This document shows, piece by piece, positions 35,911-44,366 of a stretch of DNA of 64,000 nt; the stretch's first letter is position 1, and every line of letters begins with the position of its first letter. The position numbers were made by a program, and so were the translations under genes. The DNA is from Caballeronia sp. TF1N1. GTDB lineage: Bacteria; Pseudomonadota; Gammaproteobacteria; Burkholderiales; Burkholderiaceae. The stretch is taken from contig NZ_CP084629.1 of NCBI RefSeq assembly GCF_022878925.1, positions 831,149 to 895,148 on the forward strand. Reading direction: 5' to 3'. The notes under the pieces were generated by a model. The model searched no databases, was not told where the DNA came from, and was given only the letters and a program-made list of their open reading frames with translations.

Positions 35911-36029
35911 GGTCAATTCATTGAGGCCGTTGATTCGTACATTCGCTGGTACACGAGAAGCGGATCGAGATCTCGCTTGGCGCACTCACTCCGATTGAAT
36001 ACCGGGCGAGCCTCGGGCTGACAATATGA
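35911..36029 (+). pseudogene. C-terminal remnant of an IS3-family (IS150 type) transposase, frameshifted
   Basis: Read with one base restored near 35953, this stretch encodes QFIEAVDSYIRWYN followed by EKRIEISLGALTPIEYRASL and a stop at 36027-36029. This is the standard C-terminus of IS150-group OrfB transposases (HxYxxxYNxxRI ... LxxLSPxEYR). Only about 40 codons are left, and the reading frame is broken by a one-base deletion. The bases after the stop probably contain the old right end of that element. It shows an earlier insertion event at the place where the two later elements sit. Confidence 0.72.
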
Positions 36030-36090
36030 GGCAGTCCAAGAATTCCTCCGCATCCCCAAACAGAACACTAGGATACTGCCGCTACACGCA

Positions 36091-37677
36091 TGTTGAGGCC
36101 AATTTGAAATGTCCGATATCCGGCTAAATTGAAATGTCCGGTTTGGGGTCGGTTCCTGCTTCCAAAGAAGACAGTTTCTCCACCGAGGCTGCCCGCATTT
36201 CGGCACTTCTGAGCATCATCGCGTTCAGGTCGATCTGCTTGAGTTCGCGTTGCTTGCGCGTGTTGTTGGCGCGCATCTTCGGGCGCACCTCTTCGCCCCG
36301 ATTGGTGCGTGAGGGCGCTGACTTGATAGGGCGATTGTCGCGCTCCATCTGCACCTGCCTCGACAGCGCAAGGACGTGTCCAAGACGCTTGTTGTCGACC
36401 TCAGCGCCCTGGTCGACATGGGACAGGCGATCATAACGTCGACAGGGCAACGCCGCGCCATTCGCCCAAATCTCGATGCGCCCGTCCGGGTACTCGTACA
36501 CATCGAGATAGCGATGGATCAAGGCGCGCGTCGCCGGCGAATCTTCAAGCAGGTACATCACGCGATCGTATTGCACCGTCAGCGAGGCCGAGACGCAACG
36601 AGATTCGCGTGCCGTCAGAATCGAATCGAGATCCTCGTCGGCACGCACCGGACGATGCGCGTCAAAGTCGCTCTTCGCGCGCTTGCCGAAACGGTCGTTG
36701 AAGTCGGCGATGAAGTGGGGCGCATAAGCATTCGCGGCCTCCCACGTGTCGATTTCGCGCAGCCGCAATTCCTTGACGAGCCGATCCTGCAAGGTCAAGT
36801 TGGCACGCTCCACGCGCCCCTTCGCCTGACTGCTGTTGGCGCACAGGGTCTCGACGTTGAGCTCGTACAAGGCCCGGCCAAACTGCGTGACCCCCTTGTC
36901 AGCCTTGCGCGAGCCCCGGTTGAGCGAGAACACACTGGCTTTATCGCTATACAGCGCCAAGGGCTTGCCGTGCTGCTCGATGTAGCGGCGCGTTGCCTCG
37001 AAATAACTGAAGGTCGATTCGGTGGCCGTGAAGTGCAGGGTCATCAGACGGCTGGTGGCATCGTCGATAAACACCAGCAGCGTGCAGGCCGGCGCGCGCT
37101 CCTCGAACCAGCGATGATCGCTGCCATCGATCTGGATCAGCTCGCCATAGCACGAGCGACGGTTGCGCGGCTGATGGATCCTTGGAGGACGCTGTCGACG
37201 TGGCGTCCAGAGTCCGGCGCCGATCATGAGCCGCCGAACGGTTTCCTTGGCCAGCCGAATGTCATGACACTCGCGCAGCTTCTCGCAGGCAAGCGTCGGG
37301 CCAAAATCGCTATAGCGCTCTTTGACGATGGCCACGGCCCGGACCGCCAAGCCCGCGTCGACACGATGATTGCCCGTTTGACCGCGCTTGCCGGAAACCA
37401 GGCCCGGCGCGCCTTGTTCGCGTAACCGCGCACTGAGACGCCGCACCTGTCGTGTACTCAGTCCAAGTCGCTCGGCGGCCCGCCACGGTTTGAGCAGTCC
37501 GTCGACCACTGACTGAATCACTTTGAATCGGTCCAACTCGCGCATCGACATGGTAATCGTGTCCGTTGCAGCCATCGCGGTCTCCTGCGCCGAAGCATCG
37601 GCGCGGGGTAAGCTTAGGCGGCTCGAAGCGGACATTTGAATCTGGCTAAAAGCGGACATTACAATCTAGCCGCTACA
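36091..37677 (-). mobile_element. Complete insertion sequence, ISNCY/IS1202-like (copy A)
   Basis: The outer ends are TGTTGAGGCCAATTTGAAAT (36091 inward) and, on the other strand, TGTAGCGGCTAGATTGTAAT (37677 inward), aligned without gaps and both followed by GTCCG. Each end carries two copies of an ATTGAAATGTCCG-like motif, as expected for transposase binding sites (left at 36103-36115 and 36128-36140). The flanking five bases (ACGCA left, AGTCA right) do not match, so no target duplication remains. It encodes one transposase on the minus strand. Confidence 0.8.
36124..37575 (-). CDS. DDE transposase of IS copy A (ISNCY/IS1202 type)
   Basis: ATG 37575 with GGAG six bases upstream gives 483 residues; the longer frame to 37659 runs into the inverted repeat. 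An N-terminal helix-turn-helix region (LKPWRAAERLGLSTRQVRRL) precedes an rve/RNase H-like catalytic core. The likely catalytic triad is D150 (ELIQIDGSDHRWF), D211 (ALYSDKASVF) and E256 (SSQAKGRVERANLTL). The C-terminal part has a basic region (RTNRGEEVRPKMRANNTRKQ). All motifs are intact and the gene is probably functional. It is closely related to the transposase of copy B, with long identical stretches in the core. Confidence 0.9.
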   Translation of the reverse strand: MAATDTITMSMRELDRFKVIQSVVDGLLKPWRAAERLGLSTRQVRRLSARLREQGAPGLVSGKRGQTGNHRVDAGLAVRAVAIVKERYSDFGPTLACEKLRECHDIRLAKETVRRLMIGAGLWTPRRQRPPRIHQPRNRRSCYGELIQIDGSDHRWFEERAPACTLLVFIDDATSRLMTLHFTATESTFSYFEATRRYIEQHGKPLALYSDKASVFSLNRGSRKADKGVTQFGRALYELNVETLCANSSQAKGRVERANLTLQDRLVKELRLREIDTWEAANAYAPHFIADFNDRFGKRAKSDFDAHRPVRADEDLDSILTARESRCVSASLTVQYDRVMYLLEDSPATRALIHRYLDVYEYPDGRIEIWANGAALPCRRYDRLSHVDQGAEVDNKRLGHVLALSRQVQMERDNRPIKSAPSRTNRGEEVRPKMRANNTRKQRELKQIDLNAMMLRSAEMRAASVEKLSSLEAGTDPKPDISI

Positions 37678-37683
37678 AGTCAG

Positions 37684-39280
37684 TGTTGCTGCTAAGTTCA
37701 AACGTCGGGGTTGCCGCTAAGTAGAGATGTCGGGTTTTGAACGGATGTTTCGGTTCAGGTTGTGGGGTTGGGGCGGCGCAGCCGCCCCCCGTTCCCTCAT
37801 CGTTTTTGCACTGACCTCGAGAATCGCTTCGTTCATATCAGCGATGCTCAGTGCGCGTTGCTTCTTCAGTCCTTCAAGCGCCTTCTTGGCCCGAACCTGT
37901 TCACCGCGATGCGTGCGTGACGGCGCATCACACGCACGACGATCGTCTCGTTTGGCTTGCAACAAGCGTGCGGCTTCGAGTGCATGCGCCAGCCGCTTGT
38001 TCTCAACTTCAGCGCCCTGATCAATCCGCGCAATACGGTCGTACTTGCCGCAGCAAAGCACCTCGCCGCCCGCCTGCACCTCGACGCAGCCATTCGGGTA
38101 TTCGACCACCTCGACTTGCTGGTGAATCAAGAGGCGATTGGCGGGCGTGTCTTCCAGCAGATACATCACCCGGTCATATTGCACCGTCAGCGCGTGCGTG
38201 ACCTTGCGCCAGACGCGATAGGCCAGCAGTTGCGTCAAATCGTCGTCGGCGCGCAGAGGCCGATGGGCATCATGGTCGCTACGCGGCGTCTTGCCAAAGC
38301 GCTGATTGAAATCGGCGATGAAGGAGGGCGCATAAGCGTTGGCCGCCTCCCAGGTGCTGATCCCGCGCAAGCGCAACTCCTTGACGAGCCGGTCCTGCAG
38401 GGTCAGGTTGGCGCGCTCGACACGCCCTTTGGCCTGACTCGAATTCGCGCAGAACGCCTCAATGTTCAGTTCGTACAAGGCTCGGCCGAACTGCGTCACG
38501 CCTTTACCAGCGGTCTGCGAGCGGTTCTTGACGTAGAAGACGCTAGCTTTGTCGCTGTAGAACGCCATCGGCTTGCCATGCGCTTGCAGATACTTCGACA
38601 GCGCCTCGAAATAGCTGAAGGTCGACTCGGTGGCCGTGAAATGCAGCGCCATCAGCCGACCCGTCGCATCGTCAATGAATACCAGCAGCGTGCATGCCGG
38701 CGCCCGCTCCTCGAACCAGCGGTGATCGCTACCATCGATCTGGATCAGTTCGCCCAGACACGCGCGGCGGTTGCGCGGCTGGTGAATCCGCGGCGGGCGT
38801 TGGCGGCGAGGCACCCAAAGACCCGCTGCCGTCATCAGAGAACGAATCGTCTCGACGGCCAGCGCAATGCCGTGGCATTCCCGCAGCTTCTCACACGCCA
38901 GCGTCGGACCAAAATCGGCGTAACGCTCGCAGATCAGCGCGAGCGCACGCTGCGCCACGCCGTCCGGCAACCGGTGATTACTCGTGCGAGCGCGCTTGCC
39001 GGACACCAGACCACGCGCACCGTCCGCACGATAACGCAAGACGAGCCGCTCGATCTGCCGCACGCTCAGACGCAGCCGCTCGGCGGCACGGCCTGGCTTG
39101 AGTTGGCGTTCGGCGACTGCCTGAATAACTCTCAGTCGGTCCAGCTCGCGCATCGTCATGGTGATGGTCCCGATCGTGTTCATTGCCCGCGCTCCTGACA
39201 CGCTTGTCCGGCAATGAACTTAAGCCAAAAGGCGACATCTCTACTTGGCAGGAACACGACATTTGAACTTGGGACCTACA
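37684..39280 (-). mobile_element. Complete insertion sequence, ISNCY/IS1202-like (copy B), with 5-bp target duplication
   Basis: The left end (37684-37739) and the reverse complement of the right end (39226-39280) match over 55-56 bases: TGT, then AAGTTCAAAnGTCG, and AAGTAGAGATGTCG closer in. The element is flanked by a perfect direct repeat GTCAG (37679-37683 and 39281-39285). It sits only six bases from the end of copy A, with the same orientation. The intact target duplication indicates that copy B jumped in after copy A was already there. Confidence 0.9.
37717..39183 (-). CDS. DDE transposase of IS copy B (ISNCY/IS1202 type)
   Basis: ATG 39183 with GGAG six bases upstream gives 488 residues. 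It has an N-terminal helix-turn-helix region (LKPGRAAERLRLSVRQIERL) and an rve core sharing long segments with the copy A transposase (ELIQIDGSDHRWFEERAPAC). The catalytic Asp, Asp and Glu lie in IQIDGSDH, FYSDKASVF and SQAKGRVERANLTLQ. The N- and C-terminal parts and the terminal repeats differ from copy A, so the two are separate isoforms and not a recent tandem duplication. The frame is intact. Confidence 0.92.
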   Translation of the reverse strand: MNTIGTITMTMRELDRLRVIQAVAERQLKPGRAAERLRLSVRQIERLVLRYRADGARGLVSGKRARTSNHRLPDGVAQRALALICERYADFGPTLACEKLRECHGIALAVETIRSLMTAAGLWVPRRQRPPRIHQPRNRRACLGELIQIDGSDHRWFEERAPACTLLVFIDDATGRLMALHFTATESTFSYFEALSKYLQAHGKPMAFYSDKASVFYVKNRSQTAGKGVTQFGRALYELNIEAFCANSSQAKGRVERANLTLQDRLVKELRLRGISTWEAANAYAPSFIADFNQRFGKTPRSDHDAHRPLRADDDLTQLLAYRVWRKVTHALTVQYDRVMYLLEDTPANRLLIHQQVEVVEYPNGCVEVQAGGEVLCCGKYDRIARIDQGAEVENKRLAHALEAARLLQAKRDDRRACDAPSRTHRGEQVRAKKALEGLKKQRALSIADMNEAILEVSAKTMRERGAAAPPQPHNLNRNIRSKPDIST

Positions 39281-39285
39281 GTCAG

Positions 39286-39693
39286 ATAATCGATAATTAA
39301 GATTATGTCTAATACAACCACGCCGACCACAAATGACGGAATACTTCCGATCCACACTTACTTTCCCTGAACCTACAAAGTTCCCGCACGGCTACGAGCT
39401 CGACCAGTCACCAACGCCACCCGCTACAGCGCTCACAACGATCCCAGCCACCATTTGCTAAAGGCCTTCTCGCACCCGACACGAACCGCAAAATCCAAGC
39501 CGGACGTCGAAACGAAAATTACACGAAGCGCCAATCCAGCGCCTTCCAACAAACCCCGCCCAGCGACCCCATCAGCGGCCACTTAAACTCCTGTAACATA
39601 AGACAAACAACTATCGAGACGCCTGGACGCCAGCACGAAGCCATTCGTGCGCTACGCTCGCTGACGAAGCGAAGTGGACCGGGACCCCATTAG
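39286..39693. other. Intergenic region right of the insertion sequences
   Basis: About 400 bases with no supported gene and relatively low GC. An imperfect inverted repeat (ATAATC 39286-39291 and GATTAT 39301-39306) lies directly after the target duplication and was probably part of the original target DNA. Nothing else was recognised. Confidence 0.45.
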
Positions 39694-40080
39694 ATGGCTG
39701 CAGGCCTCCGCAAGCAAGAATCTTATGCCCTTATCACCGTGTCTTTAGCATGGTGCGCGTTGGATCAGGCCCATGATGACGATAAACGCAGGCTGGCCGA
39801 GCTGGATTTGCGCGCGTCGATAGAAAGACTGGACATGATACAAGAGGCGATTCGCAAAGCCCTGCCATACAAAGGCGGCTTTACGAGGTGCGCCTCGTGC
39901 AGAAATATTTTTAGCGACGAAGGAAGCTATCTCGCACATTGGGCTTACATACAAGGTGAAATCACCTGTGTATTTCTCCCGCCCCTTTTGATGGCCTTAG
40001 GGTTTATCGTCGAAGAACACAAGATCGGCGAACGTTTTTCCCCTGATTACGTTCTCCGCCATCCTTTGTATGTCACATAG
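39694..40080 (+). CDS. Hypothetical protein with a CxxC motif (128 residues)
   Basis: ATG 39694 starts a 128-residue frame with only a weak ribosome site (GGGA, nine bases upstream). The N-terminal half is helical (KRRLAELDLRASIERLDMIQ). A CxxC pair (Cys66, Cys69, in TRCASCRNIFSDEG) followed by His81 could bind a metal. A short hydrophobic stretch (TCVFLPPLLMALGFIV) follows. It lies between the insertion sequences and the IclR gene and is convergent with the latter. The family is not recognised, and codon usage is less GC-rich than in the neighbours, so it may be recently acquired. Confidence 0.4.
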   Translation: MAAGLRKQESYALITVSLAWCALDQAHDDDKRRLAELDLRASIERLDMIQEAIRKALPYKGGFTRCASCRNIFSDEGSYLAHWAYIQGEITCVFLPPLLMALGFIVEEHKIGERFSPDYVLRHPLYVT

Positions 40081-40136
40081 CCTGCGTGAAGTTCTTCTTC
40101 GATGCATCCGATTTTCCACAGTCGCCCACCGATCGC

Positions 40137-40952
40137 TCAAGCCACCATCGTCGTTCGCTCACGCAGCGCGGTCCCGCTTGGTCTCAGCGGCCACAGTTCC
40201 GCGAGTTCAGACGCCGTACTCTGCAACTTCGGGGCGATCTCCTCGATCTGCTCGGTCGTCATGCGAACACTTGGACCCGCAACGCTGACCGTGCCGAGCG
40301 CGGTTCCAAGACCGTTCACCCTTATCGGCACGGCAACAGCCGAAACACCAGGCTCGGCCTCGCTGACCGCGATCGCATAGCCACGCTTTTCCGTAAGCGC
40401 GAGTTCCTTCAAAAGGTCCTCGATAGACCGCACGACATTGGGCCCTTGCCGGTCGGCTTCGCCGAAGCCCATGCTGGCCACGATTTGAATCGCCCGGTCA
40501 CGAGGCATTGAAGCGAGCCATGCCTTGCCGGTTGCCGTCGAGTAGACCGTGACTCTCCCAGTCGCGGAACTGGGTGGCTGGTAGATGAGACCTGCCGTCG
40601 CGCCCTGCGCCTGCGCGAGCCAGACGAGGGTGTCCCCGTCCGCAACGGCTAGACGCACGAACTCTCGCGTCTCGTGCGCAAGCCTGTCGAGTACCGGCTG
40701 ACAGATGTTCGGAATGCCGGTGGCCGCGTAAAACCGCTGCCCCATGACCGCAAGGCGCATGGTCAGCCGATAGAAGCCGGTGTCGGGCTCCTTGGCAACC
40801 CAGCCAAGATCGACGAGCGTCGAAAGCAGCCGGTGTGCCCCGCTCTTCGGCAATGACAGGCGCTCGGCGATTTCGCCGAGGGGCAAGGTGTTCGCGCCCT
40901 CGGCAAGGAGCGCGATGATTTCCAGACACCGTTCAGCGGGAACATGCGACAT
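40137..40952 (-). CDS. IclR-family transcriptional regulator
   Basis: ATG 40952 gives 271 residues; a longer frame to 41006 exists without a better site. The N-terminal winged helix-turn-helix contains LPLGEIAERLSLPKSGAHRL, and the C-terminal effector domain the YSTATGKAWLASMP and GYAIAVSEAEPGVSAVAVPI segments of IclR proteins. IclR regulators normally control adjacent catabolic operons and bind the pathway substrate. It is the last gene of the minus-strand operon and probably acts at the palindrome near 49338. Its start lies 57 bases after the stop of the shikimate dehydrogenase-like gene. Confidence 0.93.
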   Translation of the reverse strand: MSHVPAERCLEIIALLAEGANTLPLGEIAERLSLPKSGAHRLLSTLVDLGWVAKEPDTGFYRLTMRLAVMGQRFYAATGIPNICQPVLDRLAHETREFVRLAVADGDTLVWLAQAQGATAGLIYQPPSSATGRVTVYSTATGKAWLASMPRDRAIQIVASMGFGEADRQGPNVVRSIEDLLKELALTEKRGYAIAVSEAEPGVSAVAVPIRVNGLGTALGTVSVAGPSVRMTTEQIEEIAPKLQSTASELAELWPLRPSGTALRERTTMVA

Positions 40953-41009
40953 AGCGATCCAGACGTGTTGAGGTTGAAATTTCGCCGCGTGCGCCACTGA
41001 CGACACATG

Positions 41010-41816
41010 CTATCTATCGGTCAGAAAAAACGAAGTGATGGATTCGATCTGACCGGAATGCATGTCCTTTCCGTTGACCCATGCACAGCCGAATCGCTGC
41101 GCATGGGCGATGAGCGCCGTCGGCTCTTCCGATAAAACTACATCGCCCACGAGCACGTCTTTCTTCAGCGGGCCGAGGTTGCCGGGCAAGCCGTCGCCCG
41201 CGGACATGCCAACCGGCGATGCGTTGACGATCAGGTCGAACTCGCCGCGCGCGTCCGATACGCCAGCAGCTCGCGTATGCGGAAACGCTTCGCTCAAGTT
41301 TCTTGCCACGATAACCGCGCGCTCGGCATCGATATCCAGAATGGAGATCGATGCGACGCCGGCTTCGGCAAGCGCCGCGGCAATCGCGCTGCCCGCGCCT
41401 CCCGCCCCGAACAACAGTGTGCGCCTGCCGGAGACGCTCAAGCCCCGCGCCTCGACGCCGCGTACGAAACCGGCGCCGTCGAACATGTCGCCGGTCCACG
41501 AACCGTCGGCCTCGCGCCGCAGCGCATTCACCGCGCCGACTGTCTTGGCGGCCACGCCGAGTTGTCGGGCAAACGCGCAAGCGCGCTTCTTGAACGGTGC
41601 GGTGATGAGCAAGCCGTCGAGGTTCGAAATCTCCAGCAGCGCGGGGAACGCGTCGTCGAAGCGATCTGCATGGACGTGCAGAGGGACGAGCACGGCATCG
41701 ACGCCTTCCAGCGCAAAGCGCGCAGTATAGACCGCCGGAGATCGAACCTGCACGACAGGATCGCCTACGATGCCATAGACACGCGTTGCACCTGAGATCC
41801 GAATGCTGTCCGCCAT
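41010..41816 (-). CDS. Shikimate/quinate dehydrogenase-like oxidoreductase (AroE family)
   Basis: ATG 41816 has GGGAGAGG upstream and gives 268 residues, normal for AroE. The substrate domain has Lys76 in LITAPFKKRA (the catalytic Lys of TxPxK), Asn97 in GAVNALR and Asp113 in GDMFDGAGF. The nucleotide-binding loop is LFGAGGAGSAIA. The NADP-specific basic residues after beta-2 are not obvious: the strand ends ILDIDAERA, and the Asp suggests NAD preference. In this operon it is more likely a catabolic dehydrogenase on a cyclic hydroxy acid than the housekeeping AroE. It begins two bases after the CoA-transferase stop. Confidence 0.9.
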   Translation of the reverse strand: MADSIRISGATRVYGIVGDPVVQVRSPAVYTARFALEGVDAVLVPLHVHADRFDDAFPALLEISNLDGLLITAPFKKRACAFARQLGVAAKTVGAVNALRREADGSWTGDMFDGAGFVRGVEARGLSVSGRRTLLFGAGGAGSAIAAALAEAGVASISILDIDAERAVIVARNLSEAFPHTRAAGVSDARGEFDLIVNASPVGMSAGDGLPGNLGPLKKDVLVGDVVLSEEPTALIAHAQRFGCAWVNGKDMHSGQIESITSFFLTDR

Positions 41817-41818
41817 GT

Positions 41819-43432
41819 TCAGCCTCTCCCGCGCGATTCGTACCATTGCGCCACGCGCTGGCTACGGTGACGACGGGCCTTGGCGCGCACGTCTTGCGCC
41901 AGGTTCATTACGCCCGGTTCGAAGAGTCTGGCATCCATTTCACGCAACTGCGGCGACACCACGGGCCGAAAACCCATGTGGGCGACGACATCGCGTTCGG
42001 CATCCAGCCCCGGAGCGATCTCGATCAGCTCGAGCCCTTGCGGCCCGACGCGAAACACGGCCCGTTCGGTGACGAAAAGCGTGAGTTGCTTGCGTTGCTG
42101 ACCAATCCGGGCGCTATAGCAAACCTGTTCGAGTTTCGGCACGAACTTCATGTGCCGCCCTTCCCTGCGAATGACGGTCTTCCCGTTCTCCCAGCCAATG
42201 TCGAGATCGCCGGCCGTGAGCGTTCCACTGAAGATCACGCATTTCGCGTTCTGGCTGATGTTGATGAAGCCGCCAACACCGATGATCTTGTCGCCGAACC
42301 GGCTGATGTTCACATTCCCCTGAGCGTCCACTTCGGCAAACGAGAGGAAGGCGAGATCGAGGCCGCCGCCATCGTAGAAGTCGAACTGCGACGGTTGTTC
42401 GATCATCGCGGCGAAGTTCTGGGCGCCGCCCGAATCGCGACCCGTAATGGGCGCGCCGCCGATCAGCCCCTGCTCGTTGGTCAGATGCACCGCTTCGAGC
42501 AGCCCCTCTTCGGCCGCAACGGTGGATAGCCCCGTGGATACGCCCGCACCCAGGTTGCAGATCGCCTCGGGGAACAGTTCCATTGCCGCGCGCCGGACGA
42601 TGACCTTCCTCGGCCCGAACGGCAGCGGTCTGATCTGGTCGACAGGAACACGCAACTCGCCGGAATAGCTCGGGTCGTAGTCGGTCGCGTAGGTCTGGCG
42701 CTGTCCCGATTCCACCACGACGAAATCGACGAGAATGCCGGGAATCTTGACGTGCTTGGCGGGCAGCGTACCGTTTCGCGCCATGCGCTTCACCTGAACC
42801 ACGACGATGCCGCCGGCGCGCCGCGTCGCTTGCGCCATTGCCAGCATCTCGCCGAATACGGCTTCCTGCTCCATTGTCACGTTGCCATCTTCGTCGGCCG
42901 TCGTGCCCCGCAGGAACGCGACATCGACCGGAATGTGCTTAAAAAACAGCCACTCTTCGCCGGCAATCTCGGTCGCTTCGACGAAAGCGGGCGGCGTGCA
43001 GGGGCTTTGCCGCGCACCCTGTTGCCTCGGGTCCACGAAGGTGTATAAGCCCGTTTTCGTGAAAAGACCCGGACGGCCGCCCGCCATCTCGCGCATCAAT
43101 TGCGACAGCACGCCCTGCGGGAATGTGTAAGCCTCGATCTTGTCTTCCGCCGCGAGTCTTACGAGTCCCGGCGAATCGACGAGCGCGCTTGTAATGGCCC
43201 GTCGCAGCAAACCTTCGTGAGCGAGGTGCGATGCGCCCAGTTCGCCGCGGTCGCCCACACCCACGATGCTCACCGAGGTCAATCCAAGCGGCTTCCGTTC
43301 CGCCAGGAAGCGGCGCTCGACGGCAGCCAGAAGCGCCTCGGGCACGGAATGCCCGCCGCCGGAACCGCTGATCAGGATGGCATCGTTATCGGCGACGAGT
43401 TGAGCCGCTTCGTCCGCGGTGATTCGTTCCAT
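41819..43432 (-). CDS. Acyl-CoA:acetate/3-ketoacid CoA-transferase (YdiF type)
   Basis: The 537-residue protein fuses the alpha and beta halves of a class I CoA-transferase, as in YdiF and PCT-type propionate CoA-transferases. The N-terminal half has ILISGSGGGHSVPEALL; the C-terminal half has NLGAGVSTGLSTVAAEEG and the catalytic glutamate E320 in HLTNEQGLIGG. It would load CoA from acetyl- or succinyl-CoA onto the pathway acid, giving the enoyl-CoA and MaoC hydratases their substrate, or release a keto acid at the end. A glycine-rich GGGLDLAFLSFAEVDAQGN segment follows. Confidence 0.92.
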   Translation of the reverse strand: MERITADEAAQLVADNDAILISGSGGGHSVPEALLAAVERRFLAERKPLGLTSVSIVGVGDRGELGASHLAHEGLLRRAITSALVDSPGLVRLAAEDKIEAYTFPQGVLSQLMREMAGGRPGLFTKTGLYTFVDPRQQGARQSPCTPPAFVEATEIAGEEWLFFKHIPVDVAFLRGTTADEDGNVTMEQEAVFGEMLAMAQATRRAGGIVVVQVKRMARNGTLPAKHVKIPGILVDFVVVESGQRQTYATDYDPSYSGELRVPVDQIRPLPFGPRKVIVRRAAMELFPEAICNLGAGVSTGLSTVAAEEGLLEAVHLTNEQGLIGGAPITGRDSGGAQNFAAMIEQPSQFDFYDGGGLDLAFLSFAEVDAQGNVNISRFGDKIIGVGGFINISQNAKCVIFSGTLTAGDLDIGWENGKTVIRREGRHMKFVPKLEQVCYSARIGQQRKQLTLFVTERAVFRVGPQGLELIEIAPGLDAERDVVAHMGFRPVVSPQLREMDARLFEPGVMNLAQDVRAKARRHRSQRVAQWYESRGRG

Positions 43433-43492
43433 GGTTCGCTGATCGCTCCGTAATCGGGATGGGAAATCGGTCTCGTCAGGCTGTCGCGCCGG

Positions 43493-44344
43493 TCATCGGT
43501 CGCGCCATTCGACGACCCGCTGCTCTTGCACGCCCAGGCCTTCGACACCCAGCCGCATGCGATCGCCTGGCTTCAGGTATTTCGGCGGTTTCATGCCTAG
43601 GCCTACGCCGGGCGGCGTGCCTGTCGTCACGATGTCGCCGGGCATGAGACGGACGTATTGGCTCATGTCCGACACGAGTTTCGCGACCGTGAAGATCATG
43701 TCGTTCGTGTTCGAGTTCTGAATGCGCGCGCCGTTGAGTTCGAGCCACAAGCCGAGGTTCTGCACGTCCTCGATCTCGTCGGAGGTAACGAGCCACGGAC
43801 CGATGGGGCCAAAGGTCGGCGACATCTTCCCCTTCACCCACTGACCGCTGCGTTCGAGTTGAAACTCGCGCTCCGAGACGTCGTTGCAGATGAAGTAACC
43901 CGCGATACGGCTCAGCGCTTCGGCTTCACTCACGTAGTACGCTTCCTGGCCGACGACGAACGCCAGCTCCACTTCCCAGTCCGACTTGACGGAATTTTTA
44001 GGCAGGATGACGTCGTCATCGGGTCCGCAGATGCAGGACGGCGCCTTGTTGAAGAGAATGGGGTCCTTTGGGATATCGGCATGGGTTTCGATTGCGTGCT
44101 GAACGTAGTTCAAGCCGACCGCGATGAAATTGCCGGGCTGCGCCACGCAAGGGCCGAGGCGCACGGACGCATCGACGAGGGGCAGCGTGTGCGGATCGAT
44201 TGCGCGCAAGCGCTCGATGCCGCCGCTTGCAAAGAACGCGGGATTGAAGTCAGCGCAATGGCCAGTGAGATCGCGCACGCGACCGTCGCCATCGAGAATG
44301 CCGGGTTGTTCCTGGCCGGGCTGGCCGTGTCGGACGAGTTTCAT
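43493..44344 (-). CDS. Fumarylacetoacetate hydrolase (FAH) family protein
   Basis: ATG 44344 begins the usual MKLVRHGQPGQEQPGIL and gives 283 residues; a frame extension to 44449 overlaps the upstream gene and is unlikely. The FAH active-site ligands are present: E124 and E126 in DWEVELAFVVG and D155 in ICNDVSERE. Further motifs are IAVGLNYVQHA, PILFNKAPSCI and DIVTTGTPPGVGLGMKPP. Members cleave carbon-carbon bonds of diketo acids or act as hydratases and decarboxylases of aromatic pathway intermediates. Here it may perform the ring-product cleavage. Confidence 0.93.
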   Translation of the reverse strand: MKLVRHGQPGQEQPGILDGDGRVRDLTGHCADFNPAFFASGGIERLRAIDPHTLPLVDASVRLGPCVAQPGNFIAVGLNYVQHAIETHADIPKDPILFNKAPSCICGPDDDVILPKNSVKSDWEVELAFVVGQEAYYVSEAEALSRIAGYFICNDVSEREFQLERSGQWVKGKMSPTFGPIGPWLVTSDEIEDVQNLGLWLELNGARIQNSNTNDMIFTVAKLVSDMSQYVRLMPGDIVTTGTPPGVGLGMKPPKYLKPGDRMRLGVEGLGVQEQRVVEWRDR

Positions 44345-44366
44345 GTTCGGGTTGAGCGGGTTGAGT

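Noticed and set aside
36091..39280. A composite transposon formed by the two insertion sequences
   Set aside because: They lie six bases apart with no cargo between, are different isoforms and only copy B has a target duplication.
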